DNA of 64,000 nt from Acidimicrobiia bacterium (GCA_041393965.1 JAWKJB010000002.1:62001-126000), one strand, 5' to 3'; numbered from the stretch's first letter, positions 16,864 through 26,309 are shown. The notes: a model not told the origin generated them from the letters alone. Program-made: numbers and translations.

Positions 16864-19226
16864 GAGGCGTCCTCGGATTCGATACTCTCGTGGGGGTTTC
16901 CGTGCAGAAGGTCGAGGACATACTCAGGGTCAAGTGGCAAGTGCTCAATTGCCGAGCCAGGAGGCAGGACATCGGCGACCGCGTTCGCGACGGCAGCCGG
17001 CACCGCAATCATGCCGGATTCCCCCATGCCTTTGATACCGCCTACCGTGTTGCGTGATGGCGATTCGATGTGTCTGACCTTCACTCTCGGCACATCGTCA
17101 GCGGTTGGCAACAGGTAGTCGGCGAATGTGCTGGTACGGATCTGGCCCTCGAGGTCGTAGTTGATCTGCTCAAGCAGGGCGTAGCCGATTCCTTGGGCCG
17201 CCGCTCCTCGGACCTGACCGCCAACGATCATGGGATTGATAATCGTCCCGCAATCCTCAACTGCGGCTAGGTCAATGATCCGGATAAGTCCCGTTGTCGT
17301 ATCCAGTTCAACTGCACAGGTGATACAGCCGTTCGAGTAGGTCGCCCCCGGATCGTAGAATCGACGCACCGTGAAGTCGGGCTCCGGTACGATCCCCCTG
17401 ACACCGGGATCGAAATACGCGGCACCCGCGACCTCTTCCATGGTGACCAAGCGCGCTGGATTGTCCTTGACAAAGACCGTGCCATCCCTCACCACCAATT
17501 CATCTTCAGGGGCGTCGAGCAGATACCCGGCAACCGCTTCGATTCGTTCTCGTAGGTCCGACGCCGCGAGCATTGTGGCTCCACCTGAGACGACTGCCGT
17601 CCGGCTCGCCCGCGTTCCGGCCATACTGACAGGGGTCGTAGCAGTGTCATTGTCAACAACCTCAACGTCTTCTAGACGGACCCCCAGCCCTTCGGCAGCG
17701 ATCTGAGCAAGTGACGTTCGGTGACCCTGACCCTGGGTTGGCGTACCAACCGCAAGCGTAACCCTTCCCGACGGCTCCATCGTTACCGAGACTGCGTCAT
17801 ACGAGGAGAACGACCAGTGGCTTTCTGCTGCACCGCCGGTTCCCCAACCACCGGGCTCCACATATGGACTGATACCCACACCGACACGGCGCTCAGTAGG
17901 GACACTCGTACGCTGCTGCGACTCCCGAATTGTGCGATACTCGATGAGTTCGAGAGCCAGATCGAGGGATTCAACGAAGCTGCCGGTATCGTACACCATT
18001 CCGGTGGTGGATTCGTACGGAAGCTGGCCGGAGGTGATCATGTTCTGTCGGCGAAGATCGGCGGGGTCACGGCCGAGCGACCTTGCTATTTGATCAATCA
18101 GCAATTCCCGCGCCGTATGCGATGCCGTCCAACCAACACCTCGATATGGGGAAATGGGTGACTTGTTGGTCAGAGCCGCTGTGACAGTGCACTCATAGTG
18201 CTCGATTCGATACACACTTGGCATCAGAAGGGCTGACAAGAAGGGCTCGATCAGGGCACTCGCCGTGTTGAACGAGTAAGCCCCCGAATCCCCCGCAACA
18301 TCAGAGCGCATCGCGAGGAACTCCCCCTCACTGCCGACCACCATCTCCGTCACAATGGTCTGCTGCTTGGCGTGCGGCGCGCTGATGAGGTTCTCTCGTC
18401 GGTCCTCGATCCACCTGATTGGGCGATTGACCGCAATGGATGCCAGCGCTACAGCCACCTCCTCAGGAGAAGCAGGGATCTTCTGGCCGAATCCACCTCC
18501 GACGTCAGGGACGGTAACGCGGATGCGGTTCTCGGCAAGACCCGTCGTTGTGGCCAGGCGGCGACGGAGGAGGTGCTGGCTCTGCGTAGAAGACCAGAAA
18601 CGAAGGGAAGCACGACCGCGGTCGAAGTGGGCAATGCATCCGCGGGTCTCAAGCGGCGAGGCTGAGACTCGGTTTCCCCGGAACACGTGGCGGTGGATTC
18701 TCGTTCCGTTCGAGAAGTAGCGCCCGGGGTTGCCAAAGGTCTTTGTGTGGGAGTAGACAACGTTTGATCCAAGGTCTGGGAAGAGCAGTGTGCTGCCCTG
18801 CGCCGCTTCTGCCACTCCGGTGATGGTGGGCAGCTCGTCGTAGTCGACAATCACGAGGCTGCAGGCGTCCTCGGCCACATAACGGTCCTCTGCCACGATG
18901 ATTGCGATTGGTTCCCCCACATACCTCACTCGCTCCTGCGCCAATGGTTCTTGAGGTGTCTTAGTGAGGCCTTCGATCGTGACAGTGTCAGTCAGCGGAT
19001 GATGTGGGGGTAGTGTTTCACCTGTGAGTACTGAGAGCACCCCCTCCACCTCAAGTGCCATCGAAACGTCGATGTTGACGATTCTTGCATGAGCAAACGG
19101 AGACCGCACGAAGGCCACTTCAGCCATTCCCGGCAATCGCACATCAGATACGAACTCACCCAGACCGCGGAGGAGCCGATCATCCTCGAGTCGGGTAACT
19201 GGTCTTCCGATGTGCTTTGTCACCAT
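16860..19226 (-). CDS. Molybdenum hydroxylase, molybdopterin (large) subunit
   Basis: 788 aa catalytic subunit of the xanthine oxidase/CoxL family, expected to hydroxylate a (hetero)aromatic carbon with water-derived oxygen. It begins HIGRPVTRLEDDRLLRG; the Mo-pterin loop VGGGFGQKI and the catalytic Glu region KGMGESGMIAVPAA are present. The active-site loop reads SPYRGVGWTASH rather than the AYRCSFR loop of genuine CO dehydrogenase, so CO is unlikely to be the substrate. The sulfurtransferase gene ends 42 bp upstream. The neighbouring CoA ligase, UbiD and sulfide-oxidising genes point towards a heteroaromatic acid or its CoA ester. Confidence 0.9.
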   Translation of the reverse strand: MVTKHIGRPVTRLEDDRLLRGLGEFVSDVRLPGMAEVAFVRSPFAHARIVNIDVSMALEVEGVLSVLTGETLPPHHPLTDTVTIEGLTKTPQEPLAQERVRYVGEPIAIIVAEDRYVAEDACSLVIVDYDELPTITGVAEAAQGSTLLFPDLGSNVVYSHTKTFGNPGRYFSNGTRIHRHVFRGNRVSASPLETRGCIAHFDRGRASLRFWSSTQSQHLLRRRLATTTGLAENRIRVTVPDVGGGFGQKIPASPEEVAVALASIAVNRPIRWIEDRRENLISAPHAKQQTIVTEMVVGSEGEFLAMRSDVAGDSGAYSFNTASALIEPFLSALLMPSVYRIEHYECTVTAALTNKSPISPYRGVGWTASHTARELLIDQIARSLGRDPADLRRQNMITSGQLPYESTTGMVYDTGSFVESLDLALELIEYRTIRESQQRTSVPTERRVGVGISPYVEPGGWGTGGAAESHWSFSSYDAVSVTMEPSGRVTLAVGTPTQGQGHRTSLAQIAAEGLGVRLEDVEVVDNDTATTPVSMAGTRASRTAVVSGGATMLAASDLRERIEAVAGYLLDAPEDELVVRDGTVFVKDNPARLVTMEEVAGAAYFDPGVRGIVPEPDFTVRRFYDPGATYSNGCITCAVELDTTTGLIRIIDLAAVEDCGTIINPMIVGGQVRGAAAQGIGYALLEQINYDLEGQIRTSTFADYLLPTADDVPRVKVRHIESPSRNTVGGIKGMGESGMIAVPAAVANAVADVLPPGSAIEHLPLDPEYVLDLLHGNPHESIESEDAS

Positions 19227-19268
19227 GTGTAGCCGCGCGATTCTGTCAGTGCCCCGACGTCCATTGGA

Positions 19269-20090
19269 TCATCGAACATCATGTGGTTCCCTTGGTGCCT
19301 CGGCGTCGTCTCCCCACTCAGCCCAGGATCCGTCGTAGACCGACACATTCGTATAGCCAGCGGAGTGAAGCGCTCGAAAAGCCGCGCTTGCAGAGACACC
19401 GCCACCGCAATACAGAATCACTTCGTCGTCCTTGGACAATCCCAGGTCATGAGCCCGACGGAGTACGTCGTCATCTGGGATATACGTTCCGGTAGCGTTG
19501 AGCAACTGTGGTGCGGGAAACCGACGCGCGCCAGGGATGTGCTCACCTGACTCGAACCAGGTCTCATCCATACGGCAATCAAGGATTGCAGTCCCAAGCT
19601 CCAGTGATCCCATCACGTCGCTCTTCGTCAATCTAAGGCTGTCTCGCGGCGTCGCGACGAACTCGGCCTCGGTGATTGTGGGAATAGCAGACGATGTTGG
19701 ACGCCCTTCTCGACACCATTTCTGCCATCCGCCATCGAGGACTCGTACTGCCCCGTGGCCGTAGTACGCCAAGGCCCAATACAGGCGTGACGCCATCAGG
19801 ATCTCCGAATCGTCATAGGCGACGACCAGCGTCGAATTGCCAATGCCAACGGAGGACATCACAGCGGAGAACCGATCGGGTGGAGCGATCTGTCCCTCGA
19901 CAGGGTCGTCGGGATCAGAGAGGTCTCGCAGCCAATGGAGATAGACGGCACCGGGTATGTGAGACGCTCGGTAGTCGCAAAGGCCCCTTTCCTCATCTTC
20001 GAGAGACCAGCGCAGATCGACAATGCGAATCTGCTCGTCTCCCATCCGGTCAGCGAGTTCATGAGTCGATATCAGACTCGGCGATTCCAT
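19269..20090 (-). CDS. sseA: 3-mercaptopyruvate/thiosulfate sulfurtransferase (two-domain rhodanese)
   Basis: About 273 aa tandem rhodanese. The N-terminal inactive domain contains IRIVDLRWSL and RASHIPGAVYLHW; the C-terminal domain has DCRMDETWFESGEHIPGA and the catalytic loop CGGGVSASAAF. CGGGV resembles the CG(S/T)GV loop of mercaptopyruvate sulfurtransferases more than the CRKGVT loop of thiosulfate rhodaneses. It would move sulfane sulfur, possibly accepting the product of the SQR four genes downstream, or supply sulfur for the molybdenum cofactor. ATG 20090 shares one base with the livF stop. Confidence 0.87.
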   Translation of the reverse strand: MESPSLISTHELADRMGDEQIRIVDLRWSLEDEERGLCDYRASHIPGAVYLHWLRDLSDPDDPVEGQIAPPDRFSAVMSSVGIGNSTLVVAYDDSEILMASRLYWALAYYGHGAVRVLDGGWQKWCREGRPTSSAIPTITEAEFVATPRDSLRLTKSDVMGSLELGTAILDCRMDETWFESGEHIPGARRFPAPQLLNATGTYIPDDDVLRRAHDLGLSKDDEVILYCGGGVSASAAFRALHSAGYTNVSVYDGSWAEWGDDAEAPREPHDVR

Positions 20091-20842
20091 CACGAAGGTG
20101 CCTCCTGTCCTTCCGTGCTGCCTTCGGTTCCGAGATAGAAGGCTGCTACTTGACTTGACCGTCTCATCTCGTTGACGGGGCCGCTTGCAGCAATGTTCCC
20201 GGTGTCGAGAACATAGACCCAGTCACAGAGTTCGAGCGCCAGATGTGTGTTCTGTTCTGCTAGCAGGATCGATGTGCCGAGCCGCTTGGTTTCCTCGAGC
20301 GAGGAGTAGATCCGCTCGACCAGCTGTGGTGCAAGTCCCATCGAGGGTTCGTCTAGTGCCAGTAGCCGAGGTTGAGCCATCAGCCCCCGCCCGATCGCAA
20401 GCATCTGCTGCTCACCACCAGATAGCAGCCCGGCGGGCATATTCGTCAGATCGGACAGCTCCGGAAAGAGGGAAAAGACATCGGCGAGCGAATCCGGACT
20501 TCGCCACGGCCGTGCCAGCCGCGGGGTCGCACCGACACGAAGGTTGTCGAGCACAGTTAGGGAAGGGAACACCCGCCGTCCTTCCGGCACAAGGCTGATT
20601 CCTTGGCGTGCAACTGAGTGGCCCGAGCGTCCAGTGATGTCGTTGCCGAGGAGGGCCACATTGCCGGTGATCGGTTTCTGTAATCCTGCGATTCCGCGCA
20701 ATGTTGTCGTCTTGCCAGCTCCATTGGGGCCGAGCAGCGACACGACCGCCCCTTCGGGTACATCGATGGAGATCCCGTGGACTGCCTGGATGCGTCCATA
20801 CGAGACCGTGAGGTCGCGCACCGAGAGCAGGCTATCTGGCAC
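20090..20842 (-). CDS. livF: Branched-chain-amino-acid-type ABC importer, ATP-binding protein LivF
   Basis: 250 aa. Walker A LGPNGAGKTTTLRGIAG, Q-loop region ISLVPEGRRVFPSLTV (the VPEGR text is typical of LivF), signature LSGGEQQMLAIGRGLM and Walker B RLLALDEPSMGLAPQL. The GTG at 20842 gives an 11-bp overlap with the upstream livMG gene; an ATG at 20881 is the alternative. Part of a Liv/HAAT importer, a family often recruited for aromatic acids; it sits in a catabolic operon, so amino acid import is not assumed. Confidence 0.88.
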   Translation of the reverse strand: MPDSLLSVRDLTVSYGRIQAVHGISIDVPEGAVVSLLGPNGAGKTTTLRGIAGLQKPITGNVALLGNDITGRSGHSVARQGISLVPEGRRVFPSLTVLDNLRVGATPRLARPWRSPDSLADVFSLFPELSDLTNMPAGLLSGGEQQMLAIGRGLMAQPRLLALDEPSMGLAPQLVERIYSSLEETKRLGTSILLAEQNTHLALELCDWVYVLDTGNIAASGPVNEMRRSSQVAAFYLGTEGSTEGQEAPS

Positions 20843-22667
20843 TGTCGGCTTCCCGGTCCACGCTCCGAACAGGTTGGCCAAGATACGCGGCGATCACTTG
20901 TGGATCAGACTGAACCTCGACGGGTGTTCCGTGAGCGATCGCTACACCATGATCCAGAACAAGAACTTCGTGCGACACGCCCATCACCAACTTGACATCG
21001 TGCTCGATTAGCACCACACCGATGCCTCGTTCTTGTAGATCCGCGATGAGATCTCGGACTGGACCGGTTCCATGCCTCGGTAGGCCGGCTGCGGGCTCGT
21101 CAAGGATAACCGCCTCGGGTTCGAGTGCGAGGAGGCGGGCGAGCTCAACCAGCTTGGCCTTACCGAACGGCAGACTGTCGACATCCTTGTGTGCGTCGTC
21201 GAGTAAGTGCATCGAGGCTAGGAGCCGCATGGCGAGCTCCCGCTGTGATGCCTCTTGAGCAGCACTTGACTTACTCCAGACGAGAGCATCCACAACGCGG
21301 TTTGGCCGATGAATATACGCGCCCATCAGCACATTGTTGACGGCGGAAAGCCCGGGAAACAACTCAAGATTCTGAAACGTCCTACCCAAACCCTCAGATG
21401 CTCGTTCGTTCACCGAGCTATTCGTCAAGTCCACGGACCCGACAAAGACTGTGCCGCGATCCGGCGTCACGAAACCTGACACGACATTTGCCAGCGTCGT
21501 CTTGCCCGCGCCATTCGGACCAATGAGGCCTAGTACCCGGCCTGGTACAACTGTCAAGGAAACCTCAGACAGAACTTGAACCCCGCCGAAATGCTTGGAT
21601 ATGTTCGATATCTGCAGCGGACGGGGATTCCGTGTTCGCATGTACTGTGTGGGCACCTCGATCGAATCGTCAAGTTCGCCAGGGCGATGAGGGCGATGAC
21701 GCCGATAGAACCCATAGATGGACCCGACGAGCCCATCCGGTAAGACTTGAAGGACCACCAGGAACACGAGTCCGATGAGCAGCAAGCGTAGATTCGGTTG
21801 GTCACTGAGTCCCTCAGCTAATGCAACGAGCACGGCCGACCCGACGACTGGTCCGAGGACTGTTCCGCTACCACCTAGCGTCAATCCGACGAGGAATGTC
21901 ACTGCGACAAAGAAGTCGAAGCTCGTGGGTGAGATGAACCGGGAATTGAAGACCTCGACAGAGCCAGCAAGCCCCGCTATCGCGGCACTCAAGACGAAGG
22001 CTGTGAGCCGAACTCGCTGGATATTGACCCCGGCAACGGCTGCGGCGGGTTCGGAGACCGCTGCGGCATGAAGGGACTGCCCGTACGGCGCAACGACGAG
22101 CCGCCGCACAATCCAGAAGACAACGATTGCGATCCCAGCTGCCAGCACATATCTCGTCATTGCCGAGTCCACAGCGAGAGGACCAAGCGTGAGGGGTGGG
22201 ATTCCCCGCAGACCATTTGGCCCACCGGTGATATCAACGGCGCGACCGAAAACCAGGAAAAGCACCATGCCGGTCCCAAGCGTGGCCATAGCGAAGTAGA
22301 TCCCGCGCAGCCGAAGGCTCGGAATCCCAATCGCCCAAGCCACCAGAGCCGCCGCAGCTGGCGCTACCCAGAACCCGATGGCCGTTGGAATGGCGAGCTT
22401 TGCCGTCAGTACTCCAGCGGTGTATGCCCCGAGCCCATAGAAGCCAGCGTGGGCCAGGTTGATCATTCGGCCATAACCAGTGATCAGGTTGAGGCCCATC
22501 AGTAGCGTGCTCAGAATGGCGAACCGCGCCAGCACCGACAGCTCATAGTCTGAGCTCCAGAACAGGGGCAGCACTACAAGGATGACGAGGAACGCGATGG
22601 TGTCCGCACCCACACCGATCCCCATGAGTTTCCGGCTCACGAGCGTAACAAGTCGACCATCAGACAC
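20832..22667 (-). CDS. livMG: Fused Liv-type ABC permease-ATPase (LivM-LivG)
   Basis: 611 aa single protein. Residues of about 1-320 are a LivM permease (LITGYGRMINLAHAGFYGLG and the loop GLTLGGSGTVLGPVVGSAVL). A linker leads into a LivG ATPase with Walker A IGPNGAGKTTLANVVSGF, signature SLPFGKAKLVELARLLAL and Walker B EAVILDEPAAGLP. The LivG signature reads PFGKAKLVELAR, close to the normal PYGxQRRLEIAR. The fusion fixes stoichiometry of the LivM and LivG halves. The GTG at 22667 overlaps the livH stop by 8 bp. Confidence 0.88.
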   Translation of the reverse strand: MSDGRLVTLVSRKLMGIGVGADTIAFLVILVVLPLFWSSDYELSVLARFAILSTLLMGLNLITGYGRMINLAHAGFYGLGAYTAGVLTAKLAIPTAIGFWVAPAAAALVAWAIGIPSLRLRGIYFAMATLGTGMVLFLVFGRAVDITGGPNGLRGIPPLTLGPLAVDSAMTRYVLAAGIAIVVFWIVRRLVVAPYGQSLHAAAVSEPAAAVAGVNIQRVRLTAFVLSAAIAGLAGSVEVFNSRFISPTSFDFFVAVTFLVGLTLGGSGTVLGPVVGSAVLVALAEGLSDQPNLRLLLIGLVFLVVLQVLPDGLVGSIYGFYRRHRPHRPGELDDSIEVPTQYMRTRNPRPLQISNISKHFGGVQVLSEVSLTVVPGRVLGLIGPNGAGKTTLANVVSGFVTPDRGTVFVGSVDLTNSSVNERASEGLGRTFQNLELFPGLSAVNNVLMGAYIHRPNRVVDALVWSKSSAAQEASQRELAMRLLASMHLLDDAHKDVDSLPFGKAKLVELARLLALEPEAVILDEPAAGLPRHGTGPVRDLIADLQERGIGVVLIEHDVKLVMGVSHEVLVLDHGVAIAHGTPVEVQSDPQVIAAYLGQPVRSVDREADSAR

Positions 22668-23538
22668 GGTCCACCGAGACTTCCCGGAAGATTCCAGTCG
22701 GTCGAGCCAGCAAGATCCCAAGTAGAGCGACGAACGCTACGACATCCGCGTAGGCACTCGGACCGTATCCTGCTACGAAAGCCTCCGCAAGGCCGAGGAT
22801 CAATCCTCCGATGATTGCACCGGCTGGACTTGCAAGGCCACCGATCACCGCCGCCGAGAATCCCTTCAATCCGAGCAAGGTTCCTGAGTCGAACGAGATA
22901 AGGGCAAGTGGTGTCAGCCCGATTCCCACAAGCCCTCCCAGAAGCCCTGCCAATCCAAATGACCACAGGAATGAACCCGTCGAAGACACGCCGTATGCCT
23001 CGGCGGTCTCTGGGTCATCGGCGGTTGCCCTCAGCCACAGCCCTCGGCGCGTGTACCGGAAGAAGAGCATCAAGAGCACAGCGGAGACGGCCATCATTGT
23101 GACATTCAGCAAAACCTGTCCATTGACTGTGGCGCCCGCGACGGTGATCGGGATTCTGTTCGTGAAGCCAGGTAGCTGGTACGTCTGCCGGTCGGTGGTG
23201 ACCATCACTGCTGCCTTCAGTGCCACAGCGAAACCGATCGTCACGAGGGTCACCAAATGGGGGTTGTCGCGTGCTCGGCGCGTCGATGACACCAAGACCT
23301 GCGTCAGGAGTCCGGCGAAAAGGCCAGCCGACAACCCTGCAACGATTGGTATGAGAATGTGGACATCGAAGGCCTCGTACACCGCTCCTGCGACGACGCC
23401 ACCGACCATCACATACTCACCCTGAGCGAAGTTGATGACCTTTGTCCCGCGATACACGAGCACAAACCCGAGAGCCACCATCGCGTAGATCGCGCCCGAC
23501 CCCAAGCCGGAAACCACAACTCGGATGAGATGCGTCAT
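22660..23538 (-). CDS. livH: Liv-type ABC importer permease LivH
   Basis: 292 aa inner-membrane permease with about eight hydrophobic segments. Family landmarks are SGLGSGAIYAMVALGFVLVY (1-30), KVINFAQGEYVMVGG and the loop GLKGFSAAVIGGLASPAGAI (about 225-245). It is separated from livK by 92 bp containing a strong hairpin, which probably lowers expression of the membrane parts relative to the binding protein. It overlaps livMG at its 3' end. Confidence 0.9.
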   Translation of the reverse strand: MTHLIRVVVSGLGSGAIYAMVALGFVLVYRGTKVINFAQGEYVMVGGVVAGAVYEAFDVHILIPIVAGLSAGLFAGLLTQVLVSSTRRARDNPHLVTLVTIGFAVALKAAVMVTTDRQTYQLPGFTNRIPITVAGATVNGQVLLNVTMMAVSAVLLMLFFRYTRRGLWLRATADDPETAEAYGVSSTGSFLWSFGLAGLLGGLVGIGLTPLALISFDSGTLLGLKGFSAAVIGGLASPAGAIIGGLILGLAEAFVAGYGPSAYADVVAFVALLGILLARPTGIFREVSVDRV

Positions 23539-23567
23539 CGTTCGCTCCTAAGACCCACCGTGAACAC

Positions 23568-23621
23568 GGTACCTGTCTCGGGACCCCGAGTTCTCGGCAG
23601 TTGCGGTCCGAGACAGGTACC
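23568..23621 (-). promoter_or_regulatory. Intercistronic hairpin between livK and livH
   Basis: GGTACCTGTCTCGG (23568-23581) pairs with CCGAGACAGGTACC (23608-23621), 14 bp perfect and extendable to 17 with one bulge. The loop contains a second small hairpin (CCGAG-TT-CTCGG). Its position between a binding-protein gene and the permease genes suggests an mRNA-stabilising or attenuating element giving excess binding protein. Confidence 0.7.
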
Positions 23622-23630
23622 CAACGAGAC

Positions 23631-24863
23631 CTACAACGAGGGCCAGACCAGGCTGAAGCGCTCGCCATTCCACTCGAATACAACCGCGTCGGACGCTTGG
23701 AGTCCGGCGTGTCGGTCGGCTGAGAAGTTGTACACGCCATTCAAGCCGACGAAGTCAGTGATGCTCTCAAGGGCCTTGGCAACCGCGGTGCCTTCTGTCG
23801 TGCCGGCACGTCTGATCGCTTCAGCGACGAGCATCATTCCATCATATGTCTGAGTAGCAAACACATTCGGAGCCTCGCCGAATGCGTCTACGAACGCGTC
23901 ATGGAACTTGGTGAGGGCTTCCTTTTGCGCGTCTCCACCTGGAAGCTGGTCGTACACGGGCAGCTTCCCCGCGGTCAGGAGGGACCCCACGGAAGCATCT
24001 TCAGCCTGGACCATGTACCGACTATCGACGAATCCAAACCCGTTCTGCAGAAGGGCATCATCCTGCAGTCCAAGCTCGCTGGCGTTCTTGAGGAACACCA
24101 CACCGGCGGGCGTGGCTGTCCATGCGAAGAATGTCTGGGGATTGTTCGCAGCCAATCGGGACAACTGTGGAGTGAGATCGGTCGTGGACGGATCGAAGGA
24201 CTCAACGAACAGCTCAATACCCGCGGGAGGTGCCAATTCCTCTATGACTTCTAGGGCAGAGGTCCCGAATCCGGTCGTGTCCGGGAGGAAGGCTACTCTG
24301 GTGATACCACGGTCTTGCCAGAATTCGATTGTGCGCTCGATGATTTCGGTGTCGTTGAATGTGGACTTGAAAGTCAACTGCCGATCCTCGATCGGGCTGA
24401 CGATCTGACGAGCGCCTTCTGTTGCCATGAAGACGATACCCGCCTCCTCCGTGATGTCGGCCATACCAAGCGCTATACCACTGGATGTTCCGCCACCGAC
24501 AATGACATCTACTTGATCACTGGTAATCAGGCGACGCGTCTGGTCAATAGCGGTTGAGGCGTCTCCGGCGGGATCGTACATGATCCACTCGATGGGTCGA
24601 CCATCGATTCCGCCCGCATCGTTGATCTGGTCCACGGCGAGCTGCATGCCTTGCTGCATCTTGTCGCCGAGATTGGCAAGTGGACCGGTCACCGAGAGCA
24701 GGGTACCGACCCGAATAGGTTCCATCTGGCCGCCGACGGTGGTGGTTGCACCCTGCTGGGCCTGTGTTGTGGTTGGTTCCTCGGACGAGTCCGAGCTGCA
24801 TGATGCGGCGAGCATTCCGATCGCCAGGCCGATGGAGATGGTCTTTAATGAAGGCTTGAGCAT
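23631..24863 (-). CDS. livK: Liv-type ABC importer substrate-binding lipoprotein
   Basis: 410 aa. Signal peptide ISIGLAIGMLAASC with lipobox AASC, then a Ser/Thr/Gln-rich linker. The mature fold starts IRVGTLLSVTGPLANLGDKM and includes QLAVDQINDAGGIDGRPIEW, the Peripla_BP_6 pattern of branched-chain amino acid, amide and aromatic-acid binders. The ATG at 24863 is preceded by an AGGAGA ribosome site. Third gene of the operon beginning at 26141; the next genes are its permeases and ATPases. Ligand unknown. Confidence 0.88.
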   Translation of the reverse strand: MLKPSLKTISIGLAIGMLAASCSSDSSEEPTTTQAQQGATTTVGGQMEPIRVGTLLSVTGPLANLGDKMQQGMQLAVDQINDAGGIDGRPIEWIMYDPAGDASTAIDQTRRLITSDQVDVIVGGGTSSGIALGMADITEEAGIVFMATEGARQIVSPIEDRQLTFKSTFNDTEIIERTIEFWQDRGITRVAFLPDTTGFGTSALEVIEELAPPAGIELFVESFDPSTTDLTPQLSRLAANNPQTFFAWTATPAGVVFLKNASELGLQDDALLQNGFGFVDSRYMVQAEDASVGSLLTAGKLPVYDQLPGGDAQKEALTKFHDAFVDAFGEAPNVFATQTYDGMMLVAEAIRRAGTTEGTAVAKALESITDFVGLNGVYNFSADRHAGLQASDAVVFEWNGERFSLVWPSL

Positions 24864-24949
24864 GTCTTCTCCTGTTGCTTGTGGTTTCGGTGTCGTTGGA
24901 TTCGTTCCTGCGTCAGCTCGGTTGAAGTGCGTACGGGGGATTCGGGTTC

Positions 24950-25356
24950 TTACGATGGGACGCTCGCGATGGCATCTACCTCGACGAGCCATTCTGGGTC
25001 GAGGAGTGATGAAACGAGCACGAAAGTGCTCGTCGGAAACGGCGGCTTCACGAAGCGAGCACGGGCGGCAGCGAAGGCTGAGAGATGATCGCGCAGACCA
25101 TGAACACACCGAGTTTCAACACATACTCGAGCGATGACCCGCCCCGTTTCAAGACCGCTGAGAGATTGCGAAAGACCTGTTCGCACTGAGCCTCCGGATC
25201 CTGCCTTCCAACAAGGCTGCCTGCCGAATCGATCGGAATCTGGCCCGAAACGAACAGGAGTCCGGTACCAGAACCCGATCGGATAGCGTGGCTGTAGGAC
25301 CCGGTTGGCGGGGCAATCTCGGGCACCGCTATTGCCGTGGTTGGCTCGTCGGGCAT
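24950..25356 (-). CDS. RidA/YjgF-family protein, frameshifted
   Basis: The first frame runs from ATG 25356 with SYSHAIRSGSGTGLLFVSGQ, DPEAQCEQVFRNLSAVLKRG and YVLKLGVFMV; the adjacent frame continues LRDHLSAFAAARARF and ends VEVDAIASVPS at 24950. Together they make a normal RidA of about 135 aa (enamine/imine deaminase or general enamine-hydrolase fold, often in catabolic operons). One missing base near 25100 (ATGGTCTG instead of ATGGGTCTG) explains the break. The start overlaps the metallo-hydrolase stop by ATGA. Confidence 0.75.
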
Positions 25357-26141
25357 CAGCCAACGACACCCATGTCGAAGGCTCGCAGATCGTGTACCGG
25401 GAGGACATTGTCGCCACCAACATCCAGCATCCGAATCATGCTGTCGTACGCACCGATGACATCGACATGCCCGCCTGGCGGGATCACCTTGTATTCAATG
25501 TCGCCGAGATCTGCGGGGGGGTAGAAGTTCTCGCGAATCGTACACATGCCGCCAATCACGAACTTCCCGTTGCGAGTATCGACAACGACTGACTGTCCCC
25601 CGGGTGTGTGCCCTGGCGTCAGCATGAGTCGTAGACCTTCAGCCAACTGCTTGTCTCCTTCTACGAGGTCTAGGTCCATGTCCCCGATTTCTTCATAGAT
25701 GTAGGGGGGGCAGTAGCCGCTCTTGAACAGTGGATGTGGAGGTAGAGCATCCCATTCGCTTCGCTGGAGGATGATCTTGCTCTTATGGAAGATTCGAGTG
25801 CTCATGCAATGGTCCCAATCGAGGTGAGTCAAGATCACCATGTCGATGTCATCGGGCGTCCAACCGCGTGCGGCCAGATGTTCTTCGATTGTCGTCACAT
25901 CCTGCACATCGTCGAATGTCTGACCGACATGGACCAACGGTCGATCCGCCGGTCTGATATGTTCGACGTAGTCCGTCGCGCTGCAACCGACATCGACCAG
26001 GGCCCTGATCCCTTCCCCCTCGATCAGCCAGGAAACATAGGGCAGGTCGATGGTTTCACCCGCGTAGTGCATGTAGGTGAATCTGCTCTTCTCCCTGTGC
26101 GGTCCGTAGGCAACCACTAGGGGGGTGATTGTGAAAGTCAT
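25356..26141 (-). CDS. Metallo-beta-lactamase-fold hydrolase (lactonase-like)
   Basis: 261 aa of the AttM/AiiA-like quorum-lactonase branch. The metal motif is THLDWDHCM (H-x-D-x-D-H, about 106-113), with TPGHTPGGQSVVV supplying the next His and PVHDL the last. Such enzymes open lactones, thiolactones or thioesters. It is the first gene of the predicted operon, 37 bp downstream of operator site 2, with GGAGG ahead of the ATG. A hydrolase acting on a ring-hydroxylated, lactone-like or thiolactone-like intermediate is a reasonable role, but the substrate cannot be read from sequence. Confidence 0.82.
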   Translation of the reverse strand: MTFTITPLVVAYGPHREKSRFTYMHYAGETIDLPYVSWLIEGEGIRALVDVGCSATDYVEHIRPADRPLVHVGQTFDDVQDVTTIEEHLAARGWTPDDIDMVILTHLDWDHCMSTRIFHKSKIILQRSEWDALPPHPLFKSGYCPPYIYEEIGDMDLDLVEGDKQLAEGLRLMLTPGHTPGGQSVVVDTRNGKFVIGGMCTIRENFYPPADLGDIEYKVIPPGGHVDVIGAYDSMIRMLDVGGDNVLPVHDLRAFDMGVVG

Positions 26142-26177
26142 CCGAGGTCCTCCGCTGTCCTCGCCGACCTGGTGTCG

Positions 26178-26191
26178 ACCGACTAGTCGGT
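26178..26191. promoter_or_regulatory. TetR-type operator (site 2), perfect 14-bp palindrome
   Basis: ACCGACTAGTCGGT is self-complementary across its whole length. It lies just downstream of the -10 of the predicted promoter for the operon starting at 26141, where a repressor would block initiation. Same core as the sites at 6254, 27263, 30616 and 36575. Confidence 0.72.
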
Positions 26192-26195
26192 TGTG

Positions 26196-26224
26196 ACTAT
26201 ACCGATCGTGCTACGACCGCGCAA
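26196..26224 (-). promoter_or_regulatory. Predicted promoter of the metallo-hydrolase/Liv/Mo-hydroxylase operon
   Basis: Reading the - strand, TTGCGC (26224-26219) and TATAGT (26201-26196) are spaced 17 bp apart, about 55-80 bp upstream of the ATG at 26141. Operator site 2 follows at once. Prediction from consensus only. Confidence 0.5.
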
Positions 26225-26309
26225 ATCGTTGCTTCTGGCTGCCACACCGTGTCCGAGAGTGGCATGGTTCGGTCAAGCTCAGCGGTCCAGCTCCACCCCT
26301 TCGGTCTGG

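Noticed and set aside
16860..19226. Aerobic CO dehydrogenase (coxL)
   Set aside because: The active-site loop reads SPYRGVGWTASH, not the AYRCSFR loop of form I CO dehydrogenase; coxG nearby is not specific for CO oxidation.
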